From the NCBI GenBank assembly GCA_029433365.1, contig JAQTHZ010000002.1, forward strand, positions 744,001-808,000: 64,000 nucleotides of DNA, in the 5' to 3' direction. Position numbers and translations under genes: made by a program. The notes beneath the pieces are model-generated. The model saw only the letters and a program-made list of their open reading frames with translations. It searched no databases and was not told the origin of the DNA. This DNA is from Orbaceae bacterium ESL0721. GTDB taxonomy: Bacteria > Pseudomonadota > Gammaproteobacteria > Enterobacterales > Orbaceae. Positions within the stretch are counted from its first letter, which is position 1; every line of letters begins with the position of its first letter. Positions 1 through 11,533 of this stretch are shown one piece after another.

Positions 1-1026
1 GCATCAACCAAACCCCGTAGCTGCGAGAACTGGTTAGATACAGTTACTGGTTACCAATCTGGCAATTGGAGTTATGAGTTTCTCAATCAAGCTTCTCTGC
101 AGTCAAATATAGAAGAGGGTGAAACGGATAAAAGGCAACTTTTACTACTGGCAAGTCGCTATTGTAGTTTGGCAAGTTTTCCGCACTATAAAAGTGATGA
201 GCTTGCACTCTATGCTCAGACATGTGCCTATAAAGCCTACATTGAAGCGTTGGCTAACTCACCTTATCTGCTTAAAACATTAGAATTTACATTCGATGCG
301 AATCAAAATCGGATAAAAACCTTTCTACATCTCCCTATTTCAAACTTAGATAAGATCGAAAAAGCCTATCCTGTGGTGCTGCTCTGTGGCGGAATGGTTA
401 ATTTACAGATCGACTTTTACCGCTATTTTTCACAATATTTAGCGCCTAAAGGGATTGCACTATTAACTGTTGATTTCCCCTCTGTTGGCTATAGTCGCGC
501 AGTCAATTTAAGTCAGAATAGTAGCCAGATCTATCAAGCTGTTTTAGAACAGATAACAACTGTACCTTGGATAGATGCTAAGCAAGTAGTTATTGCTGGT
601 ATCGGTTTTGGCACCAATATTGCCACAAGATTAGCCTATCTTGCGCCAAATCGTATAAAAGGGCTGTTAAATATCAATCCACTTATTCATCAACTCTTTG
701 TCGATAAAAAGTTACAAATGGTTTTACCTGCAATGTATAAAGATATGTTAGCAAGCCGTCTCGGTTTAAGTACTACCTCAAATCAGCAACTATCGGCTGA
801 GCTCAACTATTTTTCACTCAAAAATCAAGGAATCATATCTAGACCTTGTCAGGTGCCGGTTTTTAATATTCTGTTTGAAAATGATCAATTAAGTACAGTT
901 AATGAAGCGAAATTGATCACATCCCTAAAACAAAATAGAGTCATAACTGTTGCAAAAACGCCGTTGATTAAAAATTTTTACCAAGCAGTGACTCAATCAG
1001 TAGCGTGGATTTTGTCTATAAAATAG
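1..1026 (+). CDS. frsA: FrsA-like esterase (5' end outside window)
   Basis: The reading frame is open from base 1, so the gene starts upstream of the window; about 341 residues are visible against about 414 in E. coli FrsA (YafA). The visible part begins in the DTVxGYxxGNW region, followed by an alpha/beta-hydrolase domain. At the usual nucleophile elbow it reads GIGFGTN, without an obvious serine, as in E. coli FrsA (GFRFGAN). FrsA is a cytoplasmic protein linked to fermentation/respiration balance and has weak esterase activity. It lies 97 bp upstream of proB on the same strand, close to the arrangement in Enterobacterales. The TTG at 169 would be an internal start and is not needed. Confidence 0.88.
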   Translation, partial: ASTKPRSCENWLDTVTGYQSGNWSYEFLNQASLQSNIEEGETDKRQLLLLASRYCSLASFPHYKSDELALYAQTCAYKAYIEALANSPYLLKTLEFTFDANQNRIKTFLHLPISNLDKIEKAYPVVLLCGGMVNLQIDFYRYFSQYLAPKGIALLTVDFPSVGYSRAVNLSQNSSQIYQAVLEQITTVPWIDAKQVVIAGIGFGTNIATRLAYLAPNRIKGLLNINPLIHQLFVDKKLQMVLPAMYKDMLASRLGLSTTSNQQLSAELNYFSLKNQGIISRPCQVPVFNILFENDQLSTVNEAKLITSLKQNRVITVAKTPLIKNFYQAVTQSVAWILSIK

Positions 1027-1123
1027 TTTCTAAATGGCGAATTTTTATATACTATTATCGCTTTTAATGCAGGTTTTATTGTTGTGGATTTAATAACGCA
1101 GATTGTGTAAATAAGGGAAGAAT

Positions 1124-2248
1124 ATGGTGGTCAATACAAAAAAAGCAGATCGATCACAGACGGTCGTGATTAAACTAGGCACCTCCGTTTTAACTGCTGA
1201 CACTAAACAGTTAGATAAAGCGCGCATTGTTGAGCTGATACGGCAATGTGCCGTTTTACATCAAGCAGGTCATAAAATAGTGATTGTCACCTCAGGCGCT
1301 ATTGCTGCGGGGCGCGAATATCTTAACTTCCCAACATTACCTAATACGGTCGCCGCTAAACAGATGCTGGCATCAGTCGGTCAGAGCAAACTTATACAGC
1401 TTTGGGAACAGCTCTTCTCAATCTATAAAATTCATATTGGGCAGATGTTATTAACTCGCGCAGACCTTGAAGATCGTGAACGTTTTTTAAATGCGCAAGA
1501 TGCTTTAAAGGCACTACTTAACCATCAGATCATCCCAGTGATTAATGAGAATGATGCGGTAGCAACTGCTGAGATAAAAGTGGGCGATAATGACAATCTC
1601 TCTGCGCTTGTAGCTATTTTAGCTGAAGCGGATAAGTTAATCTTGTTGACCGATATTGAGGGGCTATACAGTGCTGATCCAAGGCATCACCCAGATGCAA
1701 AATTGATTCCTGTGGTTGACCATATTGATGATCAGTTACGTAATATTGCGGGTGATAGCGTTTCTGGGCTTGGTACTGGTGGCATGTTTACCAAAATTCA
1801 AGCAGCCGAAATAGCTGGGCGCGCAGGTATAGAGGTGGTAATTGCTGCTGGTGGTCGGCGTAATGTGATTTTAGATATTGCTGAAAATCAAACTGTTGGT
1901 ACCCGTTTTTTACCGCAAAAAAGTCCGCTTGAGCATCGTAAATATTGGTTATTTGGTGCACCAAAAGCTGGCAAAGTGACACTAGATGATGGTGCGGTCA
2001 ATGCCCTTATTCATAAAGGGAGTTCACTTCTCCCTTCAGGGATCTTAACGGTGGAACATGACTTTTCACGCGGTGCAGTGGTTGATATCTGTGATAAATC
2101 GGGTAGGCGGATTGCGCGCGGAGTCACCCGTTATAATAGCGACGCTTTAAAGCAGATTGCAGGTCACCATTCACAAGATATTAGCCAACTTATTGGTTAT
2201 GAGCATGGTCCAGTTGCGGTACATCGTGATGATATGATTGTGCAGTAG
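1124..2248 (+). CDS. proB: Glutamate 5-kinase
   Basis: Phosphorylates L-glutamate to glutamyl-5-phosphate, the first step of proline synthesis in the cytoplasm. At 374 residues it is slightly longer than E. coli ProB (367). The N-terminal two-thirds is an amino-acid-kinase domain ([10 protein letters not shown] near residue 17, VTSGAIAAG near 58, VINENDAV near 142, [12 protein letters not shown] near 156). The last ~90 residues form a PUA domain (SSLLPSGI). ATG 1124 is preceded by GGGAAG at good spacing. proA follows 214 bp downstream, so the pair may not be one tight operon here. Feedback inhibition by proline is known for the family and not visible in the sequence. Confidence 0.97.
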   Translation: MVVNTKKADRSQTVVIKLGTSVLTADTKQLDKARIVELIRQCAVLHQAGHKIVIVTSGAIAAGREYLNFPTLPNTVAAKQMLASVGQSKLIQLWEQLFSIYKIHIGQMLLTRADLEDRERFLNAQDALKALLNHQIIPVINENDAVATAEIKVGDNDNLSALVAILAEADKLILLTDIEGLYSADPRHHPDAKLIPVVDHIDDQLRNIAGDSVSGLGTGGMFTKIQAAEIAGRAGIEVVIAAGGRRNVILDIAENQTVGTRFLPQKSPLEHRKYWLFGAPKAGKVTLDDGAVNALIHKGSSLLPSGILTVEHDFSRGAVVDICDKSGRRIARGVTRYNSDALKQIAGHHSQDISQLIGYEHGPVAVHRDDMIVQ

Positions 2249-2257
2249 TCGGATTGA

Positions 2258-2289
2258 ATTGTTCTTTCTCAATAATAAAAAAGAACAAT
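2258..2289 (+). terminator. Stem-loop after proB
   Basis: A 10-bp stem (ATTGTTCTTT paired with AAAGAACAAT) around a 12-nt A/T-rich loop begins 10 bp after the proB stop. No clear U-run follows, so it may be an attenuating or processing hairpin rather than a strong terminator. Confidence 0.4.
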
Positions 2290-2379
2290 AAAAATAATAA
2301 AAACAAAAGTAAAAATGGCAGTGAAATTGAATCTCTTTTAAGAGATTATTTAAACTAATTAAAATAAAAATATTTAATC

Positions 2380-2393
2380 AATGTTTTAGGGTT
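2380..2393 (-). promoter_or_regulatory. 14-mer intergenic motif, copy 1 (upstream of proA)
   Basis: Exact AACCCTAAAACATT on the minus strand, 70 bp upstream of the proA start. It is one of eight exact intergenic copies in this window. Here the motif points opposite to the gene, as at trhP. Confidence 0.55.
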
Positions 2394-2462
2394 GACCCTC
2401 TAATTTATGCATTTTTAGCGATTTTTATTAAGATAACTTCTAAACTATAACTGGATAGAATC

Positions 2463-3716
2463 ATGTTAGAACAGATGGGAAAGGCGGCAAAAAAGGCTGC
2501 ATATCAATTGGCGCAATGCCGATCTAATGAAAAAGATAACGCACTAAGAAAAATAGCTGATCTACTTGAATCAGAGAGTGATAAAATCCTCGCCGCTAAT
2601 CAAAAAGATGTTGAAGTAGCGAGATCAGCAGCACTTAGTGATGCGATGATTGATCGTCTACTACTCACCCCCAATCGGCTCTCCTCCCTTGCCAATGATG
2701 TCCGTAAAATTGCACAATTACATGATCCAATCGGCGAAATTATTGATGGCTATACCGTTAGCTCAGGTTTACAACTATCACGTCGTCGCATCCCGTTAGG
2801 TGTTATTGGCGTGATCTACGAATCCCGCCCAAATGTGACCATCGATATTGCTGCACTCTGTCTAAAAACTGGTAATGCTGTCATTTTACGTGGTGGCAAA
2901 GAGACAATGCATACCAATAAAATTTTAACCGAGGTTATTCAGCAAGCGTTAAAAATGACAGAGCTCCCTATCGAATCAGTACAGTTTATCGATAATCCAG
3001 ATCGCCGTTATATTACTGAATTGGTCAAATTGGATCGTTATGTCGATATGATCATCCCACGTGGTGGCGCTGCATTACAAAAGTTATGCCTTGAACAGGC
3101 AACGATTCCTGTGATTACTGGTGGGGTAGGTGTCTGTCATCTATTTATGGATGCCAGCATGGATTTTGATAAAGCGATCCCAATTATCATTAATGCCAAA
3201 ACGCAGCGACCTAGTACCTGTAATACTCTTGAGACATTACTGGTTCATGTTAATATTGCCGACACTTTTCTACCCAAACTGAGTCAATATTTGGCGGATC
3301 ATGATGTGGTATTACATGCTGATCCGCAGTCATTCGCTATCTTGCAATCGGGTGTTGCTAATCTCTTTCCATTAAATGAGGATGAGCTACGACAGGAGTG
3401 GTTATCAAAAGATCTTAATATAGTCATTGTCGATTCATTAGTTGCAGCTGTTGAACATATTCGCGAGTACGGAACAGGTCACTCTGATGGCATTTTAACC
3501 CGAGATATTAAGAGTGCAGAAGCCTTTGTTAACCTTGTTGATTCAGCTACCGTCTATGTCAACGCCTCAACACGTTTTACCGATGGTGGTGAATTTGGAC
3601 TTGGCGCAGAGGTCGCCGTCAGCACCCAAAAACTCCACGCCAGAGGTCCAATGGGACTTGAAGCGCTAACCACCTATAAGTGGATTGGGTATGGGGATGA
3701 TTTGGTGAGGGGATAA
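2463..3716 (+). CDS. proA: Glutamate-5-semialdehyde dehydrogenase (gamma-glutamyl phosphate reductase)
   Basis: NADPH-dependent reduction of glutamyl-5-phosphate to glutamate-5-semialdehyde, the second step of proline synthesis. Its 417 residues equal the E. coli ProA length. It has the aldehyde-dehydrogenase fold with the catalytic cysteine in the PSTCNTLE motif at about residue 253, the [10 protein letters not shown] segment near residue 118 and the C-terminal [13 protein letters not shown] signature. The ATG at 2463 lacks a strong Shine-Dalgarno sequence. The 214-bp spacer from proB holds a hairpin and one copy of the 14-mer motif, which would allow separate control. Confidence 0.97.
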   Translation: MLEQMGKAAKKAAYQLAQCRSNEKDNALRKIADLLESESDKILAANQKDVEVARSAALSDAMIDRLLLTPNRLSSLANDVRKIAQLHDPIGEIIDGYTVSSGLQLSRRRIPLGVIGVIYESRPNVTIDIAALCLKTGNAVILRGGKETMHTNKILTEVIQQALKMTELPIESVQFIDNPDRRYITELVKLDRYVDMIIPRGGAALQKLCLEQATIPVITGGVGVCHLFMDASMDFDKAIPIIINAKTQRPSTCNTLETLLVHVNIADTFLPKLSQYLADHDVVLHADPQSFAILQSGVANLFPLNEDELRQEWLSKDLNIVIVDSLVAAVEHIREYGTGHSDGILTRDIKSAEAFVNLVDSATVYVNASTRFTDGGEFGLGAEVAVSTQKLHARGPMGLEALTTYKWIGYGDDLVRG

Positions 3717-3805
3717 TAGTTATTAAAAGCGGTTGTTATAAAATGTAACAAAAATTTAATAAGTAAAATATAACAGCTAACTAAAATAGATGAGTTTATA
3801 TAAAA

Positions 3806-3843
3806 AATCTTCTATTTTCGCAGAACAGAGTAAATAGAAGATT
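3806..3843 (+). terminator. Inverted repeat between proA and hsdM
   Basis: A perfect 12-bp stem (AATCTTCTATTT with AAATAGAAGATT) around a 14-nt loop, midway between proA and hsdM. It may end proA transcription or sit in the hsd leader. No strict U-run follows. Confidence 0.45.
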
Positions 3844-3879
3844 CAAACAAATATTGTTTTTATAGGAATAATTAAAAAT

Positions 3880-5448
3880 ATGACAAGTAATACCGCATCA
3901 ACCAGCTCTCAACAACGCAGTGAATTACAGCGGCAAATATGGAAAATAGCCGATGAAGTACGTGGGGCTGTAGATGGTTGGGATTTTAAGCAGTATGTTT
4001 TAGGGTCGCTCTTTTACCGTTTTATTAGCGAGAATTTTATTGATTATATACAGGGTGATGATAAAAATTTTGATTATAGTGAAATGCTTGATAGTGAGAT
4101 AAAGCCAGAATTAAGAGAGGAAGCGATCACCGAAAAGGGTTATTTTATATACCCGAATCAACTATTTAAAAATGTGGTGAAAAATGCCGCAACAAATCCT
4201 CATCTTAATAAAGATTTAGCTGCAATTTTTACAGCAATTGAGAGTTCAGCTACAGATCACCCATCTGAAGGAGATATTAAAGGTCTATTTGCCGATTTTG
4301 ATACCACCAGTAACCGTTTAGGTAATACGGTTGCCGATAAGAACAGGCGTTTGGCAGCAGTATTAAAAGGGGTAGCAGAGTTAGATTTTGGTGATTTTAA
4401 AAGTAATCATATCGATCTATTTGGGGATGCTTATGAATTTTTAATCTCTAAATATGCCTCCAATGCAGGTAAATCAGGCGGTGAGTTTTTTACACCACCC
4501 TGCGTCTCTAAATTAATTGCCAAATTGGCGCTGCATAACCAGAAAAAGGTAAACAAAATTTACGATCCTGCTGCTGGATCAGGATCATTGCTATTACAGG
4601 CTAAAAAAGAGTTTGATGATCATATTATTGAGGATGGATTCTATGGACAGGAGATCAACCATACCACCTATAACCTCGCCCGTATGAATATGTTTCTGCA
4701 CAATATCAACTATAACAATTTTGAAATTAAACTCGGTGATACCTTGCTTAAACCAGAATTTGGTGAGGAAAAACCGTTTGATGCCATCGTCTCTAATCCG
4801 CCATACTCAATTAAGTGGATTGGCTATGATGATCCGACGTTGATAAACGATCTTCGATTTGCGCCTGCTGGTGTATTAGCACCAAAATCCAAAGCGGACT
4901 TTGCCTTTATTATGCATGCGCTAAGTTACTTATCACCCAAAGGGCGTGCGGCAATTGTCACTTTTCCTGGTATATTTTATCGAGGTGGGGCAGAGCAGAA
5001 GATACGTAAATATTTAATTGATAATAATTATGTTGAAACGGTTATATCATTGGCACCAAATCTTTTTTATGGAACCAGTATTGCGGTAAATATTATTGTC
5101 TTAGCCAAAAATAAAGCAGATACCACCACCCAGTTTATTGATGCAAGTGAACTTTTTAAGAAAGAGACTAACAACAATATTTTAACAGAAAAGCATATTG
5201 CGCAAATTATTGATATATTTAGTAGTAAACAAGATTATGACCACCTTGCTAAATCAGTCGCTTATGAAGCTATTGTTAATAATGACTATAATCTCTCTGT
5301 CAGTAGTTATATAGAAGCTAAAGATACCCGTGAAGTGATTGACATTAAAGCCCTTAATGCAGAATTAGAGATCACCGTGAGTAAAATTGATCAACTACGT
5401 AAAGAGATTGATGCAATTGTGGCAGAAATCGAAGGCAGTGGGGTTTAG
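3880..5448 (+). CDS. hsdM: Type I restriction-modification methyltransferase subunit HsdM
   Basis: Adenine-N6 methyltransferase subunit of a type I restriction-modification system; it joins HsdS as M2S1 and protects host DNA using S-adenosylmethionine. At 522 residues it is close to EcoR124I HsdM (520). Visible are the helical N-terminal HsdM domain, the GGEFFTPP segment near residue 202, AdoMet motif I (DPAAGSGS near 229) and catalytic NPPYS near 306. The C-terminal ~45 residues look coiled-coil-like and would contact HsdS. Its TAG stop overlaps the GTG start of hsdS by one base, so the two are translationally coupled. The GTTTTTATAGGAATAATTAA leader provides a weak AGGA ribosome site. Confidence 0.95.
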   Translation: MTSNTASTSSQQRSELQRQIWKIADEVRGAVDGWDFKQYVLGSLFYRFISENFIDYIQGDDKNFDYSEMLDSEIKPELREEAITEKGYFIYPNQLFKNVVKNAATNPHLNKDLAAIFTAIESSATDHPSEGDIKGLFADFDTTSNRLGNTVADKNRRLAAVLKGVAELDFGDFKSNHIDLFGDAYEFLISKYASNAGKSGGEFFTPPCVSKLIAKLALHNQKKVNKIYDPAAGSGSLLLQAKKEFDDHIIEDGFYGQEINHTTYNLARMNMFLHNINYNNFEIKLGDTLLKPEFGEEKPFDAIVSNPPYSIKWIGYDDPTLINDLRFAPAGVLAPKSKADFAFIMHALSYLSPKGRAAIVTFPGIFYRGGAEQKIRKYLIDNNYVETVISLAPNLFYGTSIAVNIIVLAKNKADTTTQFIDASELFKKETNNNILTEKHIAQIIDIFSSKQDYDHLAKSVAYEAIVNNDYNLSVSSYIEAKDTREVIDIKALNAELEITVSKIDQLRKEIDAIVAEIEGSGV

Positions 5449-6653
5449 TGGTGGTTAGAAATAATTATCTTGAAAAATTGTTGGATGGGGTTGAGGTTGA
5501 GTGGATAACGCTAGGTTCTATTGCTGAAATTGGTACAGGAAGTTCTAATCGACAGGATGAAAGTGAAAATGGAATTTATCCATTTTATGTTCGTTCAAAA
5601 AATATTTTAAAATCGGATACGTATGAGTTTGATGAAATAGCTATAATAATTCCTGGAGAAGGTGGAATCGGAGATATTTTTCATTATATAAATGGAAAAT
5701 ATGCTCTACATCAAAGAGCTTATAGGATTTGTGTTAATTCTAATATTATTAATACCAAATTTTTATACTATTTTATGTTATTTAGATTTAAGAGTTATAT
5801 TTTGTCGAAAAGTGTAGGAGCAACTTCTATTTCGATTAGAAAACCAATGTTGGAAAAATTTAAAATCCCTATTATTTATCCTACAAATGCAGATAAATCA
5901 CTTGCTATTCAATCTGAAATAGTCCGAATTTTGGACAGGTTTACTTCTCTCACCGCTGAGCTCACCGCTGAGCTCACCGCTGAGCATATCATACGTAAAA
6001 AACAATACAACTATTATTGTGAACAATTATTTTGTTTTGATAATAATGTTAATTACATCCCCTTGGGTCATAAAAGTATGGGGGAATTTGTTAGGGGTGG
6101 AGTTATACAGAAAAAAGATTTCGTTGACACTGGCATGGGATGTATTCATTATGGGCAAATCTTTACTTTTTACGGAACTTATGCTTATAAAACTAAATCA
6201 TGCATTTCAGAATCATTAGCAAAAAAATGTAAAAAAGCTCAAACAGGTAATTTAATTATTGCTACTACTAGTGAAAATGATAAAGATGTCTGTAAAGCTG
6301 TTGCATGGCTTGGAAAAGAAGATATTGCTATAGGTGGTGATGCATGTATTTATAAACATAATTTGAATCCAAAATATGTCTCTTATTTCTTCCAAACTGA
6401 ACAGTTTCAGAAGCAAAAAAGACAGTATATTACAGGAACAAAAGTAAAACGTGTACATCCCGATAATTTATCAAAAATTTTAATTCCAGTTCCTCCTTTA
6501 AAAGAGCAAGAACGTATTGTATCTATTCTCGACAAATTCAACACTTTAACCAACTCAATCACCGAAGGGCTACCGCGTGAGATTGAGTTGCGTCAAAAAC
6601 AGTATGAGTATTATCGTGATCTTTTATTAACTTTTCCTAAACCAAAGGAATAA
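5448..6653 (+). CDS. hsdS: Type I restriction-modification specificity subunit HsdS
   Basis: DNA-recognition subunit with two target-recognition domains (about residues 10-155 and 200-350), each followed by a conserved helical spacer. The central spacer contains three LTAE/TAEL repeats (residues about 168-179) encoded by three perfect 12-bp units, exactly as in the EcoR124 family. There, two or three copies change the spacing between the two half-sites by one base pair. The second spacer ends near residue 390. The start is GTG 5448, overlapping the hsdM stop; GTG 5451 is an alternative. The target sequence cannot be read from the protein. The middle of each recognition domain is more AT-rich than the flanks, as usual for exchanged domains. 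Confidence 0.93.
   Translation: MVVRNNYLEKLLDGVEVEWITLGSIAEIGTGSSNRQDESENGIYPFYVRSKNILKSDTYEFDEIAIIIPGEGGIGDIFHYINGKYALHQRAYRICVNSNIINTKFLYYFMLFRFKSYILSKSVGATSISIRKPMLEKFKIPIIYPTNADKSLAIQSEIVRILDRFTSLTAELTAELTAEHIIRKKQYNYYCEQLFCFDNNVNYIPLGHKSMGEFVRGGVIQKKDFVDTGMGCIHYGQIFTFYGTYAYKTKSCISESLAKKCKKAQTGNLIIATTSENDKDVCKAVAWLGKEDIAIGGDACIYKHNLNPKYVSYFFQTEQFQKQKRQYITGTKVKRVHPDNLSKILIPVPPLKEQERIVSILDKFNTLTNSITEGLPREIELRQKQYEYYRDLLLTFPKPKE
5949..5984 (+). repeat. Three 12-bp repeats encoding the TAEL spacer of HsdS
   Basis: Three perfect tandem copies of CTCACCGCTGAG, in frame, each coding LTAE. In EcoR124I and EcoR124/3 (two versus three copies) this repeat sets the length of the non-specific gap in the target. 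Unequal recombination or slippage by one unit keeps the frame and switches specificity. Confidence 0.93.
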
Positions 6654-6658
6654 CAATA

Positions 6659-9600
6659 ATGTATGAGTTAAATCCCGTTGCTGAATCAAATAACTACATA
6701 GTATTAGATAAATATAACAAAATTCGAGAAGAGCGGGCGAGTTATCAAAGTGAAGATGCGCTCGAGATTGACTTTATTCGTGATTTAATACGACAAGGTT
6801 ATGAATATCTTCCAGATTTAACTCAGCATGAGCAACTGCTTGCCAATGTTCGCCGACAGTTGCAAATATTAAATAATATGGAATTTACTGATAGTGAATG
6901 GGAGCGGTTTCGTAAGGAGTATTTAGATAAAGCGAATGACTCGGTAATTGATAAAACAGCTAAAATTCACAATAACCACATCTACGATTTTGTTTTTGAT
7001 GATGGAGAGATTCAGAATATTTCGCTTATCGATAAAATAAATCTGCATAAAAACAAATTGCAGGTAATTAATCAGTTTCAGCAGACGGGGAGCCAGAAAA
7101 ATCGTTATGATGTTACGATTTTAGTGAATGGATTACCTTTGGTACAGGTTGAACTAAAAAAGCGTGGTGTTGCAATTCGTGAAGCATTTAACCAGATCCA
7201 TCGATATAGCAAAGAGAGTTTTAATAAAGAGAATTCACTGTTTAAATATTTGCAGATTTTTGTCATCTCAAATGGGACTAATACCCGTTATTTTGCCAAT
7301 ACAACATCACGTAATAAAAATAGTTTTGATTTTACTATTAACTGGGCAAGGGCAGATAACGAACCAATTAAAGATCTCACCGATTTTACATCCACCTTTT
7401 TCCAGCAAAATGTGTTATTAAATGTTCTATTCCGTTACTCTATTTTTGATACCACTAATAATTTGTTGATTATGCGTCCTTACCAGATCGCTGCTACTGA
7501 ACGCATTTTATGGAAGATCAAAAGTTCATATAATGAGAGTAAATGGAGTAAGCCAAATAGTGGTGGTTATATTTGGCACACCACCGGATCGGGTAAAACC
7601 TTAACCAGTTTTAAAGCAGCCCGTTTAGCGACAGAGTTGGATATTATCGATAAGGTCTTTTTTGTGGTTGATCGTAAAGATCTCGATTTTCAAACGATGA
7701 AAGAGTACCAGCGCTTTTCGCCAGATAGTGTTAATGGTTCAAGTAGTACTGCTGGATTAAAGAGTAATATTTTGAAAAGTGATAATAAAATTATTGTTAC
7801 GACTCTTCAAAAACTGAATAAATTGATGCATAGTGGAGAAGATCTCCCTATCTATCAAAAACAGGTGGTCTTTATTTTTGATGAAGCGCACCGTTCACAA
7901 TTTGGTGAGACGCAAAAAATTTTAGTACGGAAGTTTAAAAAATTCTATCAATTTGGTTTTACTGGTACACCAATTTTTGAAGATAATGCTTTAGGGTCTA
8001 AAACGACCGAAGATGTCTTTGGACCTCCATTGCATACCTACCTTATTACTGATGCCATTCGTGATGAAAAAGTGTTGAAATTCAAAGTTGACTATAATAA
8101 TGTTAGGCCGCAATTTCAATCATTAGAGTCTTTGCAGGATTTAGATAAATTAAGTGCAGCTGAGAATAGAACAGCGCTTCTCCACCCTAACCGAATTGAG
8201 CAGATCGCTAGATATATTTTAGCTAATTTTAACCATAAAACGCACCGCTTTTCAGTCAATCATAAAGGGTTTAATGCGATGTTTGCGGTAAGTAGTATTG
8301 ATGCTGCTAAACTCTATTATGAGGCGTTTAAAAAGCTGCAAATAGGGAGCCAAAATCCACTTAAGATTGCCACCATCTTTTCGTTTGCTGCAAATGAAGA
8401 GCAAGACGCCGTGGGCGATATTCCCGATGAAAATTTTGAACCGTCGGCGTTAGATATCAGTTCTAAAGAGTTTTTAACTTTAGCAATTAATGACTATAAC
8501 CAGCTATTTAAAACAAATTTTGATGTAAGTGGTAATGAGTTTCAGAACTACTATCGTGATCTCTCTTTAAGAGTGAAAGCAAAAGAGGTGGATCTAATAA
8601 TTGTAGTTGGTATGTTCTTAACTGGATTTGATGCCCCAACTCTCAATACGCTATTTGTTGATAAAAACCTCCGTTATCATGGTTTAATTCAAGCTTTTTC
8701 GCGCACTAACCGCATTTATGATGCGACGAAAAATTGCGGCAATATTGTGGCATTTAGGGATCTGGAACAGGCAACAATTGATGCAATCCAACTATTTTGT
8801 GATCCAAATAATAAAAATGTAAGTGATATTGTCATTGAACGTAGTTTTTACGACTATATGTATGGTTATAGTGATGAGAATACAGGTAAACATCATATTG
8901 GTTATATTGATATTGTTACAGAGCTGCGAAACCAATTTTCTGATCCTGATGAGATTATTACCGAAAAAGCAAAAAAAGCATTTATCGAACTGTTCAGCCA
9001 CTATTTGCGAATTGATAATATTCTACAAAACTATGATGAATATAGCTGTTTGCAGAAATTACAAACTATTGATATAACCGATGAAGCTGCAATTGATGCA
9101 CTCAGAGAGGAGTTTGCAATAACTTCTGATGAACTGGCAACTATGCAACAGATTACAGTGCCAAGCCAACGAATAATCCAAGATTACCGTTCAACATATC
9201 ATGATATACGCGACTGGCTACGCCGTGAAAAGGAGAATAAGAATCCTCAAATTGATTGGAATGATGTGATATTTGAAGTTGATCTGTTGAAATCGCAAGA
9301 GATAGATCTCGACTATATTCTTACTTTGATTTTTGAACATAAAGAGCAGTCAGGCGATAAAGAGAATGTGATAGAAGAGGGGCGTCGGCTAATTCGTTCA
9401 ACGGTTAACTGTCGTGATAAAGAGGCATTATTGGTTGATTTTCTTGATCAAGCTGATCTCGATCAAATTCCTAATAAAGAGGCAATTATTGATGATTTTT
9501 TCCAATTTGCAGAGAAAGAGTTACAACGGGAATCCGCGCAAATAATTAGTGAAGAGAATCTAAATCATGATGATGCTATGCGTTATATCGCAAGGTCATT

Positions 9601-9763
9601 AAAACGCGGTTATGCCAGTGATCAAGGTACGGATCTCAATCAGATGATGCCAAAAATGAGTCCACTCAACCCCAATTACTTGTTAAGAAAACAGCGTGTT
9701 TTTGAGAAGTTATCAAAGTTAGTTAATACTTTTTTAGGATTAAATGGCGAGAGTAAAGGGTAG
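6659..9763 (+). CDS. hsdR: Type I restriction endonuclease subunit HsdR
   Basis: Motor and nuclease subunit of the type I enzyme; translocates DNA with ATP and cuts far from the recognition site. At 1034 residues it matches EcoR124I HsdR (1038). In order: a PD-(D/E)xK nuclease domain with VELKKRG near residue 165, Walker A HTTGSGKT near residue 308, a DEAH box (FDEAHRSQ near 408), the FTGTP motif, then the second helicase lobe with [10 protein letters not shown] near 655 and an [12 protein letters not shown] segment. The C-terminal helical domain completes it. ATG 6659 follows hsdS by 5 bp after AAAGGAA, so hsdMSR is one operon. No frame breaks are seen in this long, AT-rich gene. Confidence 0.95.
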   Translation: MYELNPVAESNNYIVLDKYNKIREERASYQSEDALEIDFIRDLIRQGYEYLPDLTQHEQLLANVRRQLQILNNMEFTDSEWERFRKEYLDKANDSVIDKTAKIHNNHIYDFVFDDGEIQNISLIDKINLHKNKLQVINQFQQTGSQKNRYDVTILVNGLPLVQVELKKRGVAIREAFNQIHRYSKESFNKENSLFKYLQIFVISNGTNTRYFANTTSRNKNSFDFTINWARADNEPIKDLTDFTSTFFQQNVLLNVLFRYSIFDTTNNLLIMRPYQIAATERILWKIKSSYNESKWSKPNSGGYIWHTTGSGKTLTSFKAARLATELDIIDKVFFVVDRKDLDFQTMKEYQRFSPDSVNGSSSTAGLKSNILKSDNKIIVTTLQKLNKLMHSGEDLPIYQKQVVFIFDEAHRSQFGETQKILVRKFKKFYQFGFTGTPIFEDNALGSKTTEDVFGPPLHTYLITDAIRDEKVLKFKVDYNNVRPQFQSLESLQDLDKLSAAENRTALLHPNRIEQIARYILANFNHKTHRFSVNHKGFNAMFAVSSIDAAKLYYEAFKKLQIGSQNPLKIATIFSFAANEEQDAVGDIPDENFEPSALDISSKEFLTLAINDYNQLFKTNFDVSGNEFQNYYRDLSLRVKAKEVDLIIVVGMFLTGFDAPTLNTLFVDKNLRYHGLIQAFSRTNRIYDATKNCGNIVAFRDLEQATIDAIQLFCDPNNKNVSDIVIERSFYDYMYGYSDENTGKHHIGYIDIVTELRNQFSDPDEIITEKAKKAFIELFSHYLRIDNILQNYDEYSCLQKLQTIDITDEAAIDALREEFAITSDELATMQQITVPSQRIIQDYRSTYHDIRDWLRREKENKNPQIDWNDVIFEVDLLKSQEIDLDYILTLIFEHKEQSGDKENVIEEGRRLIRSTVNCRDKEALLVDFLDQADLDQIPNKEAIIDDFFQFAEKELQRESAQIISEENLNHDDAMRYIARSLKRGYASDQGTDLNQMMPKMSPLNPNYLLRKQRVFEKLSKLVNTFLGLNGESKG

Positions 9764-9811
9764 TTTTAACGCTATTTTGTTAATCAATAAATTATTAACC
9801 ACAAAATTATT

Positions 9812-9842
9812 AACCACCAAGCTTATGATAACTGTGGTGGTT
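9812..9842. terminator. Stem-loop between convergent hsdR and trhP
   Basis: AACCACC pairs with GGTGGTT around a 17-nt loop in the 94-bp gap between convergent genes. It is plausible as a shared terminator, but the loop is long. Confidence 0.45.
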
Positions 9843-9857
9843 ATATTAATTTTCTTA

Positions 9858-11195
9858 TCAATCAAAATTACGCATCAATAGCGCATAGGCTAAATCGACC
9901 TCTTCAGGTACGGGGATGTAGACGATATGACCATCGCCAAGTCCAGCAGGGACTGGTTGACCTTTTTTATTGATCATCCGTTCAATAGTAAAATTGATAT
10001 TGCCTTTTGGTGTCATCATCTCAACACTATCACCAACAGAGAACTTATTTTTTACTATCACCTCGGCAAAACCATCAAGTCGTTCACCACTAAACTCACC
10101 TACAAACTGCTGTCTCTCTGAGACGGAGTGGCTATATTCATAATTTTGCATCTCTTCGTTTCGATGTCGACGCAAAAATCCTTCGGTATAGCCGCGATGA
10201 GCTAGGGCGTCGAGTTCGATTAAAAGGGTTGGATCAAACGGCTTACCTTCACTAGCCGCATCGATAGCTTGGCGATAGACCTGTGCGGTACGGGCGCAGT
10301 AGTAGTAGGATTTTGTCCGTCCTTCAATTTTTAGAGAGTGAACACCAATTTTAGTCAAATCTTCAACAAGCTCAACCGCGCGTAGATCTTTCGAGTTCAT
10401 GATGTAGGTGCCATGCTCATCTTCAAATGCTTGCATATATTCACCCGGTCGTCCTGACTCCTCTAACATGAACAGTTTATTGGTTGGATTTTCATCATTA
10501 CTACTGATCTCTTTGACAGGAATCGGTTCATATTTGTGGACAATCTGACCCACTTCATCCTCTTTACCTTCACTTACCTTATATTCCCAGCGACAGGCAT
10601 TGGTGCAGGTGCCTTGATTCGAGTCACGTTTATTGATATAGCCAGAGAGCAAGCAGCGACCTGAGTAAGCCATACAGAGTGCACCATGAATAAAGACTTC
10701 TAGCTCCATATCTGGCAACTGTTCACGGATTTCAGCAATCTCAGTTATCGAGAGTTCGCGTGATAAAACGACGCGCGTTAATCCCATCTGTTGCCAAAAT
10801 TTAACCGTTGCCCAGTTAACCGCGTTTGATTGAACAGAGAGGTGAATCTCCATTTCAGGGAAGTTTTCACGGACAAGCATAATCAGTCCAGGATCAGACA
10901 TAATTAGTGCATCTGGTTTCATTGCCACAACAGGTGCAAGATCGCGAATAAAAGTCTTTAATTTAGAGTTATGCGGTGCAATATTGACCACCACATAAAA
11001 CTTTTTACCTTGTGCATGCGCTTCGTTAATGCCGATTGCAAGATTTTCATGATTAAATTCATTATTACGCACCCGTAAACTGTAACGGGGTTGCCCAGCA
11101 TAGACAGCATCTGCACCATAGGCAAATGCGTAACGCATATTTTTAAGTGATCCAGCGGGGGAGAGTAGTTCAGGTTTTCTATATAAAGTAGTCAT
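9858..11195 (-). CDS. trhP: tRNA 5-hydroxyuridine modification protein TrhP (YegQ, peptidase U32 family)
   Basis: U32-family protein of 445 residues (E. coli YegQ 453). TrhP is needed for prephenate-dependent 5-hydroxylation of U34 in tRNA, the step before CmoA/CmoB make cmo5U; cmoA and cmoB are also in this window. It begins PELLSPAGSLKNMRYAFAYG. The cysteine-rich middle, with CMAYSGRCLLSGY near residue 174 and a following GTCTNACRW, fits the Fe-S type cluster ligands expected in this family. The C-terminal beta-barrel has GYTEGFL and a GDSVEMMTP segment. The ATG is at 11195. A copy of the 14-mer motif lies about 150 bp upstream. Confidence 0.93.
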   Translation of the reverse strand: MTTLYRKPELLSPAGSLKNMRYAFAYGADAVYAGQPRYSLRVRNNEFNHENLAIGINEAHAQGKKFYVVVNIAPHNSKLKTFIRDLAPVVAMKPDALIMSDPGLIMLVRENFPEMEIHLSVQSNAVNWATVKFWQQMGLTRVVLSRELSITEIAEIREQLPDMELEVFIHGALCMAYSGRCLLSGYINKRDSNQGTCTNACRWEYKVSEGKEDEVGQIVHKYEPIPVKEISSNDENPTNKLFMLEESGRPGEYMQAFEDEHGTYIMNSKDLRAVELVEDLTKIGVHSLKIEGRTKSYYYCARTAQVYRQAIDAASEGKPFDPTLLIELDALAHRGYTEGFLRRHRNEEMQNYEYSHSVSERQQFVGEFSGERLDGFAEVIVKNKFSVGDSVEMMTPKGNINFTIERMINKKGQPVPAGLGDGHIVYIPVPEEVDLAYALLMRNFD

Positions 11196-11343
11196 TCACC
11201 ATGCCTCTGATGTCAGGTCAGTATTACGTAAATCGTAATAGTTTAAGCGCGATATCTATTAAAAGTGCGGGCATTTTACGCGCTTAGTATGATGATTGCA
11301 AATAGGGATATAAATCACTTATTTTTGATAATATTTAGGGCAT

Positions 11344-11357
11344 AACCCTAAAACATT
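11344..11357 (+). promoter_or_regulatory. 14-mer intergenic motif, copy 2 (upstream of trhP)
   Basis: Exact AACCCTAAAACATT on the plus strand, antisense to trhP, about 150 bp before its start. The bases after it (GATTGGATT) resemble those after the proA copy (GATTAAAT). Confidence 0.55.
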
Positions 11358-11493
11358 GATTGGATTAGTCTGTTTACATTTATCAAAAAAGAAAATGCAG
11401 AATTAATTAAGTATAGGGAAGAGTTTTTATTCTTCTCTGGCAATTAAAATTATTGATTTATAAAGATCTTTAGCATAAGTGTGTGGATTCGTA

Positions 11494-11527
11494 GAGCATA
11501 TATAGTGGAAAGGCTCTATATATGCTC
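11494..11527 (-). terminator. Hairpin after the aldo/keto reductase gene
   Basis: A 12-bp perfect stem (GAGCATATATAG with CTATATATGCTC) and 10-nt loop lie just past the stop codon on the minus strand. The U-run is poor. Confidence 0.5.
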
Positions 11528-11533
11528 GTTATA

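Larger units (their letters stand above)
11196..11533. other. Intergenic region upstream of trhP
   Basis: 338 bp without a coding frame. It holds one 14-mer motif copy (11344-11357) and a 12-bp-stem hairpin (11494-11527) next to the end of the aldo/keto reductase gene. Nothing else was recognised. Confidence 0.6.

Noticed and set aside
9927-10121. Plus-strand open frame inside trhP, and similar antisense frames in argS, mfd, rluB and hsdR
   Set aside because: Shadow frames of well-supported genes with no independent evidence.
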